Shown: positions 12,018-23,864, counted from the first letter of the stretch. The stretch: DNA of 64,000 bases from Spiroplasma poulsonii (GCF_009866525.1 NZ_CM020866.1:1145504-1209503), one strand, 5' to 3'. Notes: generated by a model not told the origin, from the letters alone. Program-made: numbers and translations.

Positions 12018-12132
12018 TTATTTATTCCTCTTTTCTGTTCAAACATAATTCTTTGCTAAATTTTGCAACAAGTATATCATAGCAAAATAATCTCCTTTTG
12101 CCAATTAATTTTACCTTCTTTTTCGCAATATT

Positions 12133-12912
12133 TTAATTATCTCACCGGAAAATCCTCATAATTAACCATGTTAAAAGCCCTGTTAAAAGAATTGAATCCA
12201 GAATAATCCCTAAACTAATACTTAAGCCCGTAAAAGACAATAAGGCGTATTTATAATCACCACCAAATAAAACTGGAATAAAAGCAGCGATAATAAATGC
12301 GCCCCCAACAAATAAAATACTAAAGATTCCGGTTACTAATGATTGGACAGTTCGTGAATTTATTAAAATAACAGCAATCATCATTAAACTAATTGCTAAA
12401 GCAGTAATAAAAATTGAAATAAAGAAAAAGATGAAAACAACAAAATTATAAACCGTTCCAAAATTAATTTTTAACGCAGCAGTAATAATAAAACTAGCGA
12501 TTAACACTAATAAATCAGCAATTAATACCAAAGTAAAACAATAGACATAAACAATGACAATAAACCCAAAGGGTTTAATTTCTAATAATCCAATTCGTTT
12601 ATAAACAACAGACATTTTTAAATCAATTAAAAATCCCATCATCATATACATTGCAACACTAGTACCAGTTGCAATAAACGTAATCCCAATTGATAAGGCC
12701 ATTACTTCCGGACCATGGCGATTAGCAAAAATCGCTTGACACAAAATTCCAATTGGAATAATAACAACCGCAAAAGCTAAGACTAATTTTTGACGACGTA
12801 AATAATTTAGAAAAAAACTATATAGTGCAAATAAATTAATTTTTTCACTAACTAAGCAATTATTTTTTGTTTTTATAGATGTATTTTGCTCAGTTTTTTG
12901 CTCATTTGTCAT
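12133..12912 (-). CDS. ABC transporter permease, ABC-2-like
   Basis: A 259-aa membrane protein with about six hydrophobic segments after a polar N-terminus of some 40 residues. Its ATG lies inside the 3' end of the upstream ATPase gene (53-nt overlap), so the two are translationally coupled and form one exporter. The cargo is unknown. The last codons are read through one TGA-Trp (RWDN then TAA). A longer upstream extension in this frame exists but overlaps the ATPase too far to be real. Confidence 0.75.
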
Positions 12913-13660
12913 TTTCCATTGCTCCTGTTCTATAATCTTGGTTATAAGCACCAATTTGATATTCTTTAAACTGATTTTTGACACATTTTTCAACGCTACC
13001 ATATTCACTAATAACATCATGAACTTTTGATATTTTTGTAATTTCACTATGAACCATAAAAATTAAAGTGTCACAAAATTTTTCAATTTCTTCCATATTA
13101 TGTGAAATTAATAATAATGCCTTATCCTTATTTGCCAAGAAGGTGCTTAATATTTCATATATTTTATCTTTAATTTCTAAATCTAATCCTGTTGCTAATT
13201 CATCAAGAATAATTAAATCAGGGTCAACAATTAAGGCTAATAAAATATTAATTTTTTGTTGTTGTCCTCCTGATAATTTGCTGATGTCTTTATTCATTAT
13301 TTTTTCTATTTGTAAATCTAATAGCAATTGATAAATTTCGTTTGGTGAAATAAGTAAGTTATAAGCTTTTAAATATAAGTTTAGAATGTCATAACCAGTA
13401 ACTCCTTTCGGATATTTTGATTCTTGTAATTGCATCCCAATCCGAACCCCAAATTTCTTTTCACTAGTTCCATCAGAAACACGACGAAGTTGGGCGAGAA
13501 TCTCACATAAAGTTGTTTTCCCTGTTCCATTTGGACCAACAATTCCAATTCGATCGCCTTTTTTAACCGTTAAATTAACATTTTTTAAAACATGTTGTTT
13601 GCGATAAAATTTATTAATATTAACGCCTTTAACTAAAAAGTCTTCTGTTAAATTAGTCAT
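12860..13660 (-). CDS. ABC transporter ATP-binding protein
   Basis: A 266-aa nucleotide-binding subunit. Walker A GPNGTGKTT, Q-loop region MQLQESKYP, signature LSGGQQQK, Walker B LIILDELATGLD and the H-switch ISHNMEEIE are all present. Under the standard code it would stop at a TGA. With TGA as Trp it extends a further 14 residues to TAA at 12860, overlapping the permease. It energises the partner permease. The order ATPase then permease fits small drug- or peptide-type exporters. Confidence 0.88.
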
Positions 13661-13708
13661 TTCTAATCGCTCCCATTTCTATTTATTAGATTATTAAAAT
13701 TATATAAT

Positions 13709-13737
13709 AAAAATCAGTAAAAATTTGACTGATTTTT
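13709..13737. terminator. Bidirectional hairpin terminator
   Basis: AAAAATCAGT pairs with ACTGATTTTT. It lies at the end of the topoisomerase IV cluster on the minus strand. Confidence 0.7.
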
Positions 13738-13738
13738 A

Positions 13739-13965
13739 TTATTTTTTATCTTTATCAAGAAGATCATACATTGTTATTTTTAATTCTTTTGTTTCTTCAA
13801 TTTCTAAATCTTTTTTAAATTTATTTTTATCAATTCGTTTCTTTTTTGGTTTTGTAAAATCAACTTTTTGCATTGTTTGCTGTTGATTCTTCGTTTTCAC
13901 ATCTTTCAACCCAACAATGATTGTTCCTGGTGGTGCTTTTTCAATTGCTTTTAATCGTGCTAAGC
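13739..13965 (-). other. Out-of-frame continuation of the ParC tail
   Basis: Immediately past the present parC stop, another frame is open for about 75 codons with good coding character ([12 protein letters not shown], then GTIIVGLKDVKT, ending MYDLLDKDKK) and runs to TAA 13739. It is best read as the former C-terminus of ParC, cut off by a small indel near 13965. It is not a separate gene, as it has no start or ribosome site. Confidence 0.5.
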
Positions 13966-16900
13966 GCGGGTCTTTTTTGGTGGGGTTGGTGATAATTTAT
14001 TGAAGTTTTTATTTTCCGATGTCTTAATTTTTTTATCTTTAATTAAAGTCTCAACAGTTGTAACTACTTTACCAAGATTTGGTTTCGCTTTTTGTGTTAC
14101 ATTTTGCACTGGCTTGTTTTCTACTGGGTGATTGTTTTCTGCTTGTTCTTTTAATGCCCTTTGCACTTTTGCTAACTCTTTTTTTTCAAGTAAGATATCA
14201 ACTGTTGTTTTAACCTTGCCAAAAGTTTTTAAAGAAAAAGATGATAATGGTTCTTCAACAATAATTGGTGTTGTTTTCTTAACGCTTTCTAATGGTGCTT
14301 CTGGCATTTGTTTTACTTTTCGTTTTTTCTTTTTTGCTTTTTGTGTTGTAATATGTTTTTGAATTGGTTCGGTTATTTTTAATTCAGCACTTGGTTTTTC
14401 TTGCTGTTTTTGGATCTCATTTGTTATTAAATCTACCTTGATTTCAACAAGTTCAATTGGTGCTGATCCTACTTCTTTTGGTTCAATGATAGATTCTATA
14501 GGTTCTAAAACTAGGTTTGCTTTAACAACGAGGTCAGTTTCATCATCGTTATTACTATCATTTAGAGAATTTGTTTTTTCTTTACTTTTTTGGTCCGGAG
14601 CTGACTTATTAACCGTAGAATTAACTGTTTTAGTTATATCATCTACTGGTTTAACATTATGATGTTGTTTTTTCTGGTCATAATGAAAAAGATGACTTTT
14701 TGCTGGTTTTTCGCTATGATGTTCAACCATTTTTCTCGAATGAATTATTTTTAAATTATAATATTGTGGAATCACAATATCAACAATGTTTTCAACACCT
14801 AATGGATCTGTTGAACGTTCTAATTTATGAACATTTAATTTATCAGTATTAAACAACATAATTTCATCTTGCTGATTTAACATGTGTAAGGTATCATGCT
14901 GTTTTGCCAGAAAAATTCATTTTACTACTTCAGTTACTTTTTTATTAACTTTAAACATTCTTGTTCCTTTAACTGGTCGTGTTGATGATGGTAGTTCTTT
15001 TATTGTAATTTTCTTTCCAGCATTAAGATTTGTAATAAAAACAAGTGTATCTTCTTTACAATATCCAGCACCAACAACAGTATCATCTCGTAAATTAATT
15101 GACTTAACCCCGGCTGTTCGTAATCCTAACGCTGGAATTTCTTTTGCTTTATATTTCACAATAAACCCATTCACTGTTGTTACAACAACATATAAATGTT
15201 TATCAACTAATTGACTGGCAACAACTTCATCATCGCCTTTTAAATTAATCGCTTTAATTGCTTTACTAATTCTTGTTGCTTCAAAATCTTTTACTGCTGT
15301 TTTTTTAATCATCCCATTTTTTGTTGCTAACATAATATATTGTTCTGGTTTATTAAAATCATTTAGTAAAAAGGCACTAATAATCTTTTCTTCTCCTGGT
15401 AATTCGGAAATCGTGTTAACATGTTCACCAATATCTTTAATTCGAACGGATTTAATTTTATAAACAGGAATAATAACATAATTCCCTTTTGAAGTAATTA
15501 ATAAAATTTTATCTAAACTATTAGCTTGAAAATCAGCAATTCATAAATCACCTGGTTTACGTTTAAATTCTTCTGTTGTTAATTTTACCAGTTGGTTATT
15601 TTCTAAGGCTTTTAAATAACCATCCCGTGAAATTCAAATATTTAAATTTTTTTCAATAATTGTTTCGGTTTTTTCAATTTCAATTGCTTCGATTTCATCT
15701 TCAATAATGCTACGACGAGGACTATGAAATCTTTTTTTAATTAATTCTAATTGCCGAATAATAACATGGTTTAATTTATTAATATCACTTAAAATTGCTT
15801 TTAAATCAGCAATTGTCGCAATTAATTCTTTTTGTTCTGCTTCTAATTGTAAAATATCAGTTGAAGTTAAACGGTATAAACGTAATTGTACAATTGATTC
15901 TGCTTGCAATTTACTAAAGACAAACTTAGCAACTAAGTTATTTATCGCATCAGTACGGTCTTTTGAATGGCGAATTGTGGTAATAACTGCATCTAAAATA
16001 CTAATGGTTTTAATTAATCCCGCGACAATTTCTGATCGTTTTTCCGCACGAGCTAATTCAAATTGGGAACGATTAGTGACAACTTCGTGCTGATGTTCAA
16101 CATAATAAGTTAAAATCTCTTTTAATCCTAATTGTAATGGTTGTTTTTTAGCAATTCCAACAACATTAAAATTATATGATACTTGTAAATTAGTATTTTT
16201 TAATAAAAATTTACGAACAATTTCAAAATTAGCTTGTTTACCTAGTTCAACCACAATTCGTAATCCTTCACGATCAGTTTCATCACGAACTTCTTTAATA
16301 TTTAACCCTGGTTCATTATATTTAATATCATCAATTTTTTTAACTAAGTCTTGTTTAACAACTTCATATGGAATTTCAGTAATAACTAAGGCATTGTTTT
16401 CATTTTTAATTTTACTTCGAATAATAATTTTACCTTTTCCGGTTCGATAAGCTTCTAAAATCCCATTTTTACCTTGAATAATTCCTCCGGTTGGAAAATC
16501 TGGTCCTTTAACATATTTAATTAACTCAGTAATTTTACTTTTTGGTTTTTTAATAAAATGAATTGTTGCATCAATGATCTCATGTAAATTATGTGGTGGA
16601 ATATTTGTCGCATATCCAGCGGCAATCCCCGTTGAACCATTAACTAATAAATTTGGGAATAATGCTGGTAATACAACTGGTTCTTGTTCAGAATCATCAA
16701 AATTGGGAGCAAAAGCAACTGTTTTTTTATCAAGATCTTGTAATAAAAATGATGAAATTTCACTTAATCGTGTTTCCGTATAACGCATTGCCGCCGCCGG
16801 GTCACCATCAATTGAACCGTTATTACCATGCATATCAATTAAGGGATAACGAACTTTTCAATTCTGTGATAAGCGGACCATAGCATCATAAACTGAAGTA

Positions 16901-17148
16901 TCACCATGTGGATGATACTTCCCAATTACTTCCCCAACAATCCGTGCTGATTTTTTATAACTACTATTAAAAGTTAACCGTAATTCATTCATTGCAAATA
17001 AAATTCGCCGTTGCACCGGTTTTAAACCATCACGAACATCAGGCAAAGCACGATCCTGAATGATATATTTTGCATAACGGCCAAAACGTTCAGCCATAAT
17101 ATCATTTAAGGTATAAATTAATTCATTTGTTTTTTCGCTATTGCTCAT
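13960..17148 (-). CDS. parC: DNA topoisomerase IV subunit A with a long extra tail
   Basis: A 1062-codon frame uses TGA as Trp. The N-terminal breakage-reunion domain shows [14 protein letters not shown] and the catalytic Tyr in AAAMRYTE (Y123). The C-terminal beta-pinwheel repeats follow (for example [12 protein letters not shown]). After about residue 750 comes a polar, low-complexity tail rich in K, E, P and T, unusually long for ParC, with two similar blocks ([18 protein letters not shown] and [16 protein letters not shown]). ParC with ParE separates daughter chromosomes. The true C-terminus may lie further on in another frame. Confidence 0.92.
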
Positions 17149-17150
17149 TT

Positions 17151-18068
17151 TTATATTCCTTTCTCTAACTTAAATTTCATCATATTGGGATTAATGACAA
17201 ATTTTGGATAATCAATTTGATAAAATAATTTCTGCCCTAGGATTGTTAAGGTTCAACAATCTGATTGTTTATCATAAACAAATAGTTGTTGTTGATGTTT
17301 CAACAATAATAATGTTCGATAATATTCTAATGTTCGTTCATTAACCATATTCATTAACCTCGTTAAATCGAACAATTGGGATAGCATTTTTTCATTGTTT
17401 GTCATTACAAAGTTAGTTTGATCATAAATGGTAGCATTTGTTTTAATTAAATAATTACCCTTTTGTGCTGTCCAATCAACTTCACATTGATAAACAAGGC
17501 AACCCTCAATTAACATTAATTTATAACTTGTTGTTTTCATTATTATTAAATTCTTCTTATTTTCTCCAATAAAGTTTATTTGCCCATGATCTTTTCTTGG
17601 TTCTAAATTAGGGGCATCATTAATCTTTCGTAATGATATTAAGATTGTTAAAATATTATAATTATAGTAATTTAATTCCTCTTCAATCGTAGTATCTTTA
17701 AAAAAATTAACGCCTTTCTTTGTTAAGACATAGATGCCACTACTTTCCTCTAACACATAAAGTTTTTGTTGTTGTTCAGTAACTTTACTTCAAAAGGCTT
17801 CTTTTGTTATTGTTTGTTGTTTTGTTAAATCTAAGATTGCATAACATCAAGTTAACGTGTCGTGATCATCAGATGCGATGTCAATTGCATTAACAACTTG
17901 ATAATCGCTATCATCACTATTATTTGATGTTAATAATTCTAATGTGATAATATCTTCTTTTTCTTTAAGGTTAATAATTCATAACTGAAAATTTTGATAT
18001 TGGCTAAGTTTTACATTCGTTTGATTTAAATCAGTAATTAATGTTTTAATTGCTGGTAGTAACATCAT
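17151..18068 (-). CDS. Hypothetical protein encoded between parE and parC, 305 aa
   Basis: The ORF begins 5 nt after the parE stop and ends 2 nt before the parC start, so the three genes are clearly one operon. The ATG-ATG start has AAGG upstream, and several TGA codons give Trp. The protein is soluble-looking, rich in I, L, N, Q and T, without membrane segments or motifs I recognise. Its location suggests co-expression with topoisomerase IV; any functional link is inference. No lesion is seen. Confidence 0.7.
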
Positions 18069-18073
18069 AACCT

Positions 18074-20014
18074 TTATTGATTAATAATTGTTTGAAAATC
18101 ATCTTCTAACGTAAACTTAACATTTTCATCAATTCAGTTTTTTCGTTTTCTAGCATCATCACCCATTAAAGTTACAATTCGTCGTTCTGCCATAAGAGCA
18201 TCATCAATTGTTACTAAAATTAATTGGCGTGTTTCAGGGTCCATTGTTGTTTCTCACAATTGCTCAGCATTCATTTCCCCTAAGCCTTTGTAGCGTTGTA
18301 ATTCAAACTTATCTTTTAAGGTGTTTAATTTTATTCTTAGTTCATTTTCATCTCAAGCATAATCAATTCTTTTATTCTTAGTATTTAAGATTTTAAATAG
18401 TGGTGGCAACGCAATATAAACCCGATGATTTTCAATTAGTGGGCGCATATAGCGATAAAAGAATGTTAATAATAAGGTTTGAATATGCGCTCCATCAGTA
18501 TCAGCATCAGTCATAATAATTACTTTTCCATAATTGGCATCTTCAATGTCAAAGGCATTTCCAACTCCAGCACCAATTGCATTAATCATTACATTAATTT
18601 CTTCATTATTCATTAAGTCTTGTAATTTTGCTTTTTCAGCATTAATTACTTTTCCACGTAATGGTAAAATTGCTTGAAAGCGACGGTCACGCCCTAATTT
18701 AGCACTTCCTCCCGCTGAGTCCCCTTCCACTAAAAAGATTTCATTATTTAATTTATTGCGGTTTTGGGCTGGTGTTAATTTTCCAGTTAATAATCGGTCA
18801 CTATTTCCTCGTTTTTTATTATTTCGTGCCGCTTCCCGGGCTTTACGAGCTTCTTCACGAACATTCCGTGCTAATAACGCTTTTTCAATAATAGCATAAG
18901 CACTTGTTTTATTTTCTGTTAATCAAAACCCAAATTGTTTTGTGACAATTATTTCTACTGCTGCTCGAGCATCATAAGTCCCTAATTTCCCTTTTGTTTG
19001 TCCTTCATATTGAATTAAACTTTCTGGAACTTTTACCGAAATAATTGCTGTTAAACCTTCTCGCGTATCAGTTGAATCTAAGTTTTTATCCTTTTCTTTT
19101 AATAATCCTTCTTTTCGCGCATAATCATTAATAACCTTTGTTAAACCACCACGGAACCCAACAACATGGCTTCCTCCTTCACTTGTTTTAACATTGTTAG
19201 CAAAACTAAGTAAATTTTCATTAAATTCAGTTGAATATTGTAAAGCAACTTCAACTTCAATTTCTTTTTCAAGGCCTTTCATCATTACAATTGGGGTAAT
19301 GCTTTTTTTCCCCTCATTCATATAAGTAATAAATTCTTCTAACCCATTATTAAATAGATACTCAACTGTTTTATCAGCACGTTCATCTGTTAATGTAATT
19401 TTAACACCACTATTTAAAAATGCTGATTCACGAATTCGTTCTGAAATGGTTGTAAATGAAAAATCAATTACTTTAAAAATTTTTGAATCAGGTAAAAAAG
19501 TGATAGTTGTTCCTGTTTCATTTGTTGTTCCAATTTCTGTTAATGGTTGTTTTACTTGCCCACCATTACCAAATTTAATGTGTCAAATTTTTGTATCACG
19601 ATAAATTTTAACATCAAAAACTGATGATAAGGCATTAACAACAGAAGAACCAACACCATGTAATCCTCCCGATGTTTTATACCCATCACCACCAAATTTT
19701 CCTCCAGCATGCAGAACTGAAAAAATAATTTCTGGGGTTGATTTTCCCGAAGTATGTTTTCCTGTTGGCACACCACGCCCATTATCATGAACGGTAACGG
19801 CATTATTTTTATGAATAGTAACATTAATTTCGGTACAATACCCTGCTAATGCTTCATCAATTGAGTTATCAACAATTTCTCAAACTAAATGATGTAACCC
19901 CCGCACATCAGTTGACCCAATATACATTCCCGGACGCTTACGAACTGCATCTAATCCTTCTAGAATTTGAATTGATGATTCATCATATTTTAAAGTTTTA
20001 TTTTCTGTACTCAT
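18074..20014 (-). CDS. parE: DNA topoisomerase IV subunit B
   Basis: A 646-aa GHKL ATPase/TOPRIM protein. The C-terminal part carries [10 protein letters not shown] and [11 protein letters not shown] (TOPRIM acidic residues), and the N-terminal ATPase has [11 protein letters not shown] and [17 protein letters not shown]-type loops. It supplies ATP-driven strand passage with ParC, which lies two genes downstream. The ATG at 20014 follows a GGAATG purine site, and the first codons read [13 protein letters not shown]. It is divergent from plsY. Confidence 0.94.
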
Positions 20015-20034
20015 ATTTTAATCATTCCTTTTAA

Positions 20035-20140
20035 TTCTAATTTTTTACTATAACTATCATATATTATACTAGTTTTATTTACAATTATTTACAAAATTAT
20101 TTCTAATATACTATAATAATAGTAAAAGAGAGGTGACGAA
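20035..20140. promoter_or_regulatory. Divergent parE/plsY promoter region
   Basis: Towards plsY, TTTACA at 20088-20093 and TATAAT at 20112-20117 are 18 bp apart. On the minus strand TATAAT at 20063-20068 faces parE, with TTGTAA boxes upstream. GAGAGGTG precedes the plsY start. Confidence 0.55.
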
Positions 20141-20956
20141 ATGACATTATACGGATATGTAGGAACAGTAATTGCTGCAATCATTGGGTACTTAATTGGG
20201 TCTTTTAGTTGATCCATTTTTATTAGTAAAACCCTTTATAAAATTGACGTTCGAGAATATCATTCAAAAAATGCTGGAGCCACAAATACTAGTCGTGTCT
20301 TAGGGAAAAAATGAGGTTTTGGTATTATGTTTTTGGACATGCTAAAAGTAACAATAACAATGTTTATTGCGTTTGGGATTAGTTGTATTAATATTAACGG
20401 TGTTAATTTTGGTTCAACTAGTTATTATGTTCCAGCTTTCTTTGTCTTAATTGGACATTCTTATCCAATTTATTATAAGTTTAAAGGAGGAAAAACAGTT
20501 TCTTCTTTTTTAGGACTATTATGGATGACTAATCCCTACTATTTTTTAATTTCAACTATCGTCTGATGAACTACAATCTTTATTTGAAAACGTGTTTCTG
20601 TTTCTTCAATTTTAGCGGCTTTATTTACCGGTGCTTTATGTTGAATTCCTCAATTAAGCGGAATTAATGTTATTAATTTTAATGGTGATTTACTACAAAA
20701 CTCACATGTTTTTTGAATGAATTACTTACATTATGTTAATTATAATAATTATTATGATAGTTTAGCATTAATTAATATTGTTATTACTTTAAGTGCGATT
20801 TTCTTAATTTTTAAACACCATCAAAATATTGTTCGTTTATTTAAAGGAACTGAAAAACCTTATGATTTTAAAGGAAAATCTGATTTAGCAACCGGAAATA
20901 TTACAACCAATCCTAAAAATAATGCGGTTAAAAAAATAATTAATAATTTATATTAA
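20141..20956 (+). CDS. plsY: Acyl-phosphate glycerol-3-phosphate acyltransferase
   Basis: A 271-aa polytopic membrane enzyme making lysophosphatidic acid from acyl-phosphate and glycerol-3-phosphate. PlsY motifs are all present: IGSFSWSIFISK, GATNTSRVLG (with the preceding HSKNAG) and GHSYPIYYKFKGGKTVS. It is longer than most bacterial PlsY (about 200 aa), with an extended C-terminal region containing further membrane segments and a polar tail. The spacing of promoter, GAGAGGTG and ATG is clear. Confidence 0.92.
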
Positions 20957-21140
20957 TTATTTTTTTTGAATAGAAGTTTTATCCCCATAATGATAAAATG
21001 GTGTATAATGGAATCTTGCTTTACCAAAAATAAAAGTTCCATCATAGCCTCCTCCATTAGCATTAATTTTATCACTACCATTATAATCTCAATTGCTATT
21101 ATATCATCCTGCTTCTTGTTTAAAAGAAAATAAACTAAGG
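20957..21140 (-). pseudogene. C-terminal fragment of an unknown secreted/surface-like protein
   Basis: About 60 codons are open on the minus strand and end in TAA at 20957. Translation is rich in Gly, Tyr, Asn and Trp (WYNSNWDYNG, then GGGYDGTFIFGKARFHY), unlike cytoplasmic neighbours, and needs TGA as Trp. No start codon with a ribosome site is seen before the upstream hairpin. It is probably the tail of a truncated gene. The family was not recognised. Confidence 0.5.
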
Positions 21141-21162
21141 CATCGTGTAAGTGAAGTGCAAC

Positions 21163-21188
21163 AAATCAACTCAGAAAGGAGTTGATTT
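21163..21188 (+). promoter_or_regulatory. Hairpin holding the ribosome site of the next small ORF
   Basis: AAATCAACTC and GAGTTGATTT pair perfectly around AGAAAG. The AGAAAGGAG ribosome site of the ORF starting at 21193 lies in the loop and 3' arm. It could be a translational control hairpin or a terminator (a T-run follows). Confidence 0.45.
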
Positions 21189-21192
21189 TTTA

Positions 21193-21252
21193 ATGGAAAG
21201 AAAACATTATTTTATTTTACGGTCCTTAGTAACTAAGTATGGAAAAGATAAT
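21193..21252 (+). pseudogene. Tiny ORF (KYGKDN family), truncated by an IS5 copy
   Basis: Twenty codons, ending SLVTKYGKDN, run directly into the IS5 end at 21253. They closely resemble the start of the intact 36-aa ORF at 23865-23975 (shared I-L-x-S-L-V-x-K-Y-G-K-D-N). The original 3' part is lost. The frame stays open into IS DNA for some 25 codons, which is incidental. Confidence 0.5.
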
Positions 21253-22319
21253 ATACTTCTTGCATTACTTGTTAAAAAATTGCAAATATTTGTAAAAAAG
21301 ATACTAATAGAAAAATATAATTTTAATTAATTATGTTTTTTATTTAAAAATTTAATATTTTTCCACAACGAAAAATTAATTTATTATTTAAATTATTTAA
21401 TTTTAAATAAATATTTTATGTTAAATATAATAATTGTAAATTATAAATTGAGGCAATTAAATTAAATCTTAAACCAAATCTTTTTCTTCGATTACGATAT
21501 TTTTCTGTAATAATTTTAAATTTTTTAAGAATAGCAAAAATATTTTCAATAATAATTCTCATTTTTGAAACTAGTCTATTATATTGCTTTTGTTCTTTGT
21601 TTAAAGGGTTTTTCTTTGTTTTCTTTGTAGGTATTAGAACATTATTGTGATTTTTTTGTATTCCTTGATAACCACTATCAACTATTAATTTGGTATTTTT
21701 TAAAATTGGGATTTTTGATTCTTTAAATAAAGCATAATCATGTTTTTTTCCGAGCGAAAAACTTGTTGCAATAATTTTTTTGGTTTCTTGTTCGATAATT
21801 ACTTGTGTTTTGATCGTGTGTTTTTTCTTTTTACCAGAATAAGATTGTTTTTGTCTTTTTTTGGGCGTTGGATTGGAGTTTCGGTAGCATCAATAATAAT
21901 AGTTTTATCATTAAAATAATCATTTATTAGTGCTTTTTTACCAGCAAGTTGTTGAAAATCAGAGTTTTTAATTAAAATATCTTCAATTCACTTAATATTA
22001 CGATAACAATTAGCCTCACTAATATCAAAACTTTTACCAAGATGAAAATAAGTCTGATATTCTCGTCAATATAATAAAGTCATCAATAATCTATTTTCTA
22101 ATGATAATTTATTAGTTTTACCACCTTTTTTAAATTTTTCTATTTCAGCAACTTTTAAAATATCTAACATTTTATTAAAAGTGGATTTTTTTATTCCTGT
22201 TAATCTTAACCATTCTCTATCATTAAGAGTATTAAATTTATTATTGTTCATATTTTTATGTCCTCATAAATTATATTTTATAATAATATTTTAATAAAAA
22301 AGGGTATCGCAAGAAGTCT
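21253..22319 (-). mobile_element. IS5-family element, copy 2 (inverted)
   Basis: 1067 bp, inserted with its transposase on the minus strand. The right-end inverted repeat (at 21253) has one change, ATACTTC for AGACTTC. The flanks are AAT on one side and ATT on the other, so they are not a matching target duplication, which suggests rearrangement through this copy. Confidence 0.88.
21416..22251 (-). CDS. IS5-family transposase, copy 2
   Basis: Same two-frame layout and slippery A-run as copy 1; both frames are open. Movement may be impaired by the altered terminal repeat. Confidence 0.8.
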
Positions 22320-22749
22320 ATTTAATTGAAGGACAAAATGATTTTATTTTTTTATCTAAGTTATTAAATAATAATACTGATGATTATGAAATTATACAAG
22401 CAGATGGCAAGTTTACAATGCCAATATATATTGAAATTTTTAAACAAATTAAAACACAAGATATAACTATTAATATAATGTTTGATAAAGATAATGGCAA
22501 AAGTACTATACATCAAAAATTTAATGAGTATATTATAAATAACGCTGATAAAGTTCTTGCTTTTAATAAAAATTTAGAATTTGATACTAAATTTACAACA
22601 AACACAAAAAGCGAAATACAAAATAAGTATAAATGTGTTGAATTTGCTGAACATATTGATAATAATGTTGATTTGGAACAATATAAGTTTTGTAAAGAAT
22701 AATAAATAATTACAAAAAATATTATTGTTTCTTTATTAAATAATTCATT
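22320..22749 (+). pseudogene. TOPRIM-domain protein fragment (OLD-like nuclease C-terminus)
   Basis: The frame enters from the IS5 boundary at 22320 without a start and ends at TAA 22700-22702. The first residues LIEGQNDFIFLSKLL fit strand 1 of a TOPRIM domain (the acidic E), and NIMFDKDNGKS gives the D-x-D-like motif. TOPRIM domains of this type occur at the C-terminus of OLD-family ATP-dependent nucleases, often phage defence proteins; that identity is inferred. The N-terminal ATPase part is absent from this window. Confidence 0.5.
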
Positions 22750-23816
22750 AGACTTCTTGCGATACCCTTTTTTATTAAAATATTATTATAAAATATAATT
22801 TATGAGGACATAAAAATATGAACAATAATAAATTTAATACTCTTAATGATAGAGAATGGTTAAGATTAACAGGAATAAAAAAATCCACTTTTAATAAAAT
22901 GTTAGATATTTTAAAAGTTGCTGAAATAGAAAAATTTAAAAAAGGTGGTAAAACTAATAAATTATCATTAGAAAATAGATTATTGATGACTTTATTATAT
23001 TGACGAGAATATCAGACTTATTTTCATCTTGGTAAAAGTTTTGATATTAGTGAGGCTAATTGTTATCGTAATATTAAGTGAATTGAAGATATTTTAATTA
23101 AAAACTCTGATTTTCAACAACTTGCTGGTAAAAAAGCACTAATAAATGATTATTTTAATGATAAAACTATTATTATTGATGCTACCGAAACTCCAATCCA
23201 ACGCCCAAAAAAAGACAAAAACAATCTTATTCTGGTAAAAAGAAAAAACAAACGATCAAAACACAAGTAATTATCGAACAAGAAACCAAAAAAATTATTG
23301 CAACAAGTTTTTCGCTCGGAAAAAAACATGATTATGCTTTATTTAAAGAATCAAAAATCCCAATTTTAAAAAATACCAAATTAATAGTTGATAGTGGTTA
23401 TCAAGGAATACAAAAAAATCACAATAATGTTCTAATACCTACAAAGAAAACAAAGAAAAATCCTTTAAACAAAGAACAAAAGCAATATAATAGAATAGTT
23501 TCAAAAATGAGAATTATTATTGAAAATATTTTTGCTATTCTTAAAAAATTTAAAATTATTACAGAAAAATATCGTAATCGAAGAAAAAGATTTGGTTTAA
23601 GATTTAATTTAATTGCCTCAATTTATAATTTACAATTATTATATTTAACATAAAATATTTATTTAAAATTAAATAATTTAAATAATAAATTAATTTTTCG
23701 TTGTGGAAAAATATTAAATTTTTAAATAAAAAACATAATTAATTAAAATTATATTTTTCTATTAGTATCTTTTTTACAAATATTTGCAATTTTTTAACAA
23801 GTAATGCAAGAAGTCT
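22750..23816 (+). mobile_element. IS5-family element, copy 3
   Basis: 1067 bp flanked by ATT on both sides (ANT-type target duplication). It has a few private substitutions relative to the other copies, for example near 23251 and 23494. Confidence 0.9.
22818..23653 (+). CDS. IS5-family transposase, copy 3
   Basis: Two overlapping frames joined at the slippery A-run as in copy 1, with no stop in either. Confidence 0.82.
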
Positions 23817-23819
23817 ATT

Positions 23820-23862
23820 GAATAAATTATTCCGCTAATAAATTACGCGGAATAATTTATTC
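23820..23862. terminator. 16-bp perfect hairpin
   Basis: GAATAAATTATTCCGC pairs with GCGGAATAATTTATTC. It lies just after the 36-aa ORF on the minus strand, with a T-run downstream in that direction. Confidence 0.75.
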
Positions 23863-23864
23863 TT

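Noticed and set aside
12913-13047. Longer start for the ABC permease
   Set aside because: It would overlap the ATPase gene by nearly 190 nt; the ATG at 12912 is coupled to the ATPase end and gives a normal permease.
21142-21162. Possible IS end (sequence before the hairpin at 21163)
   Set aside because: No matching inverted partner or transposase was found near it.
21253-23816. Active composite transposon carrying a TOPRIM gene
   Set aside because: The outer flanks do not form a matching target duplication, one end is mutated and the cargo has no start, so mobility as a unit is not supported.
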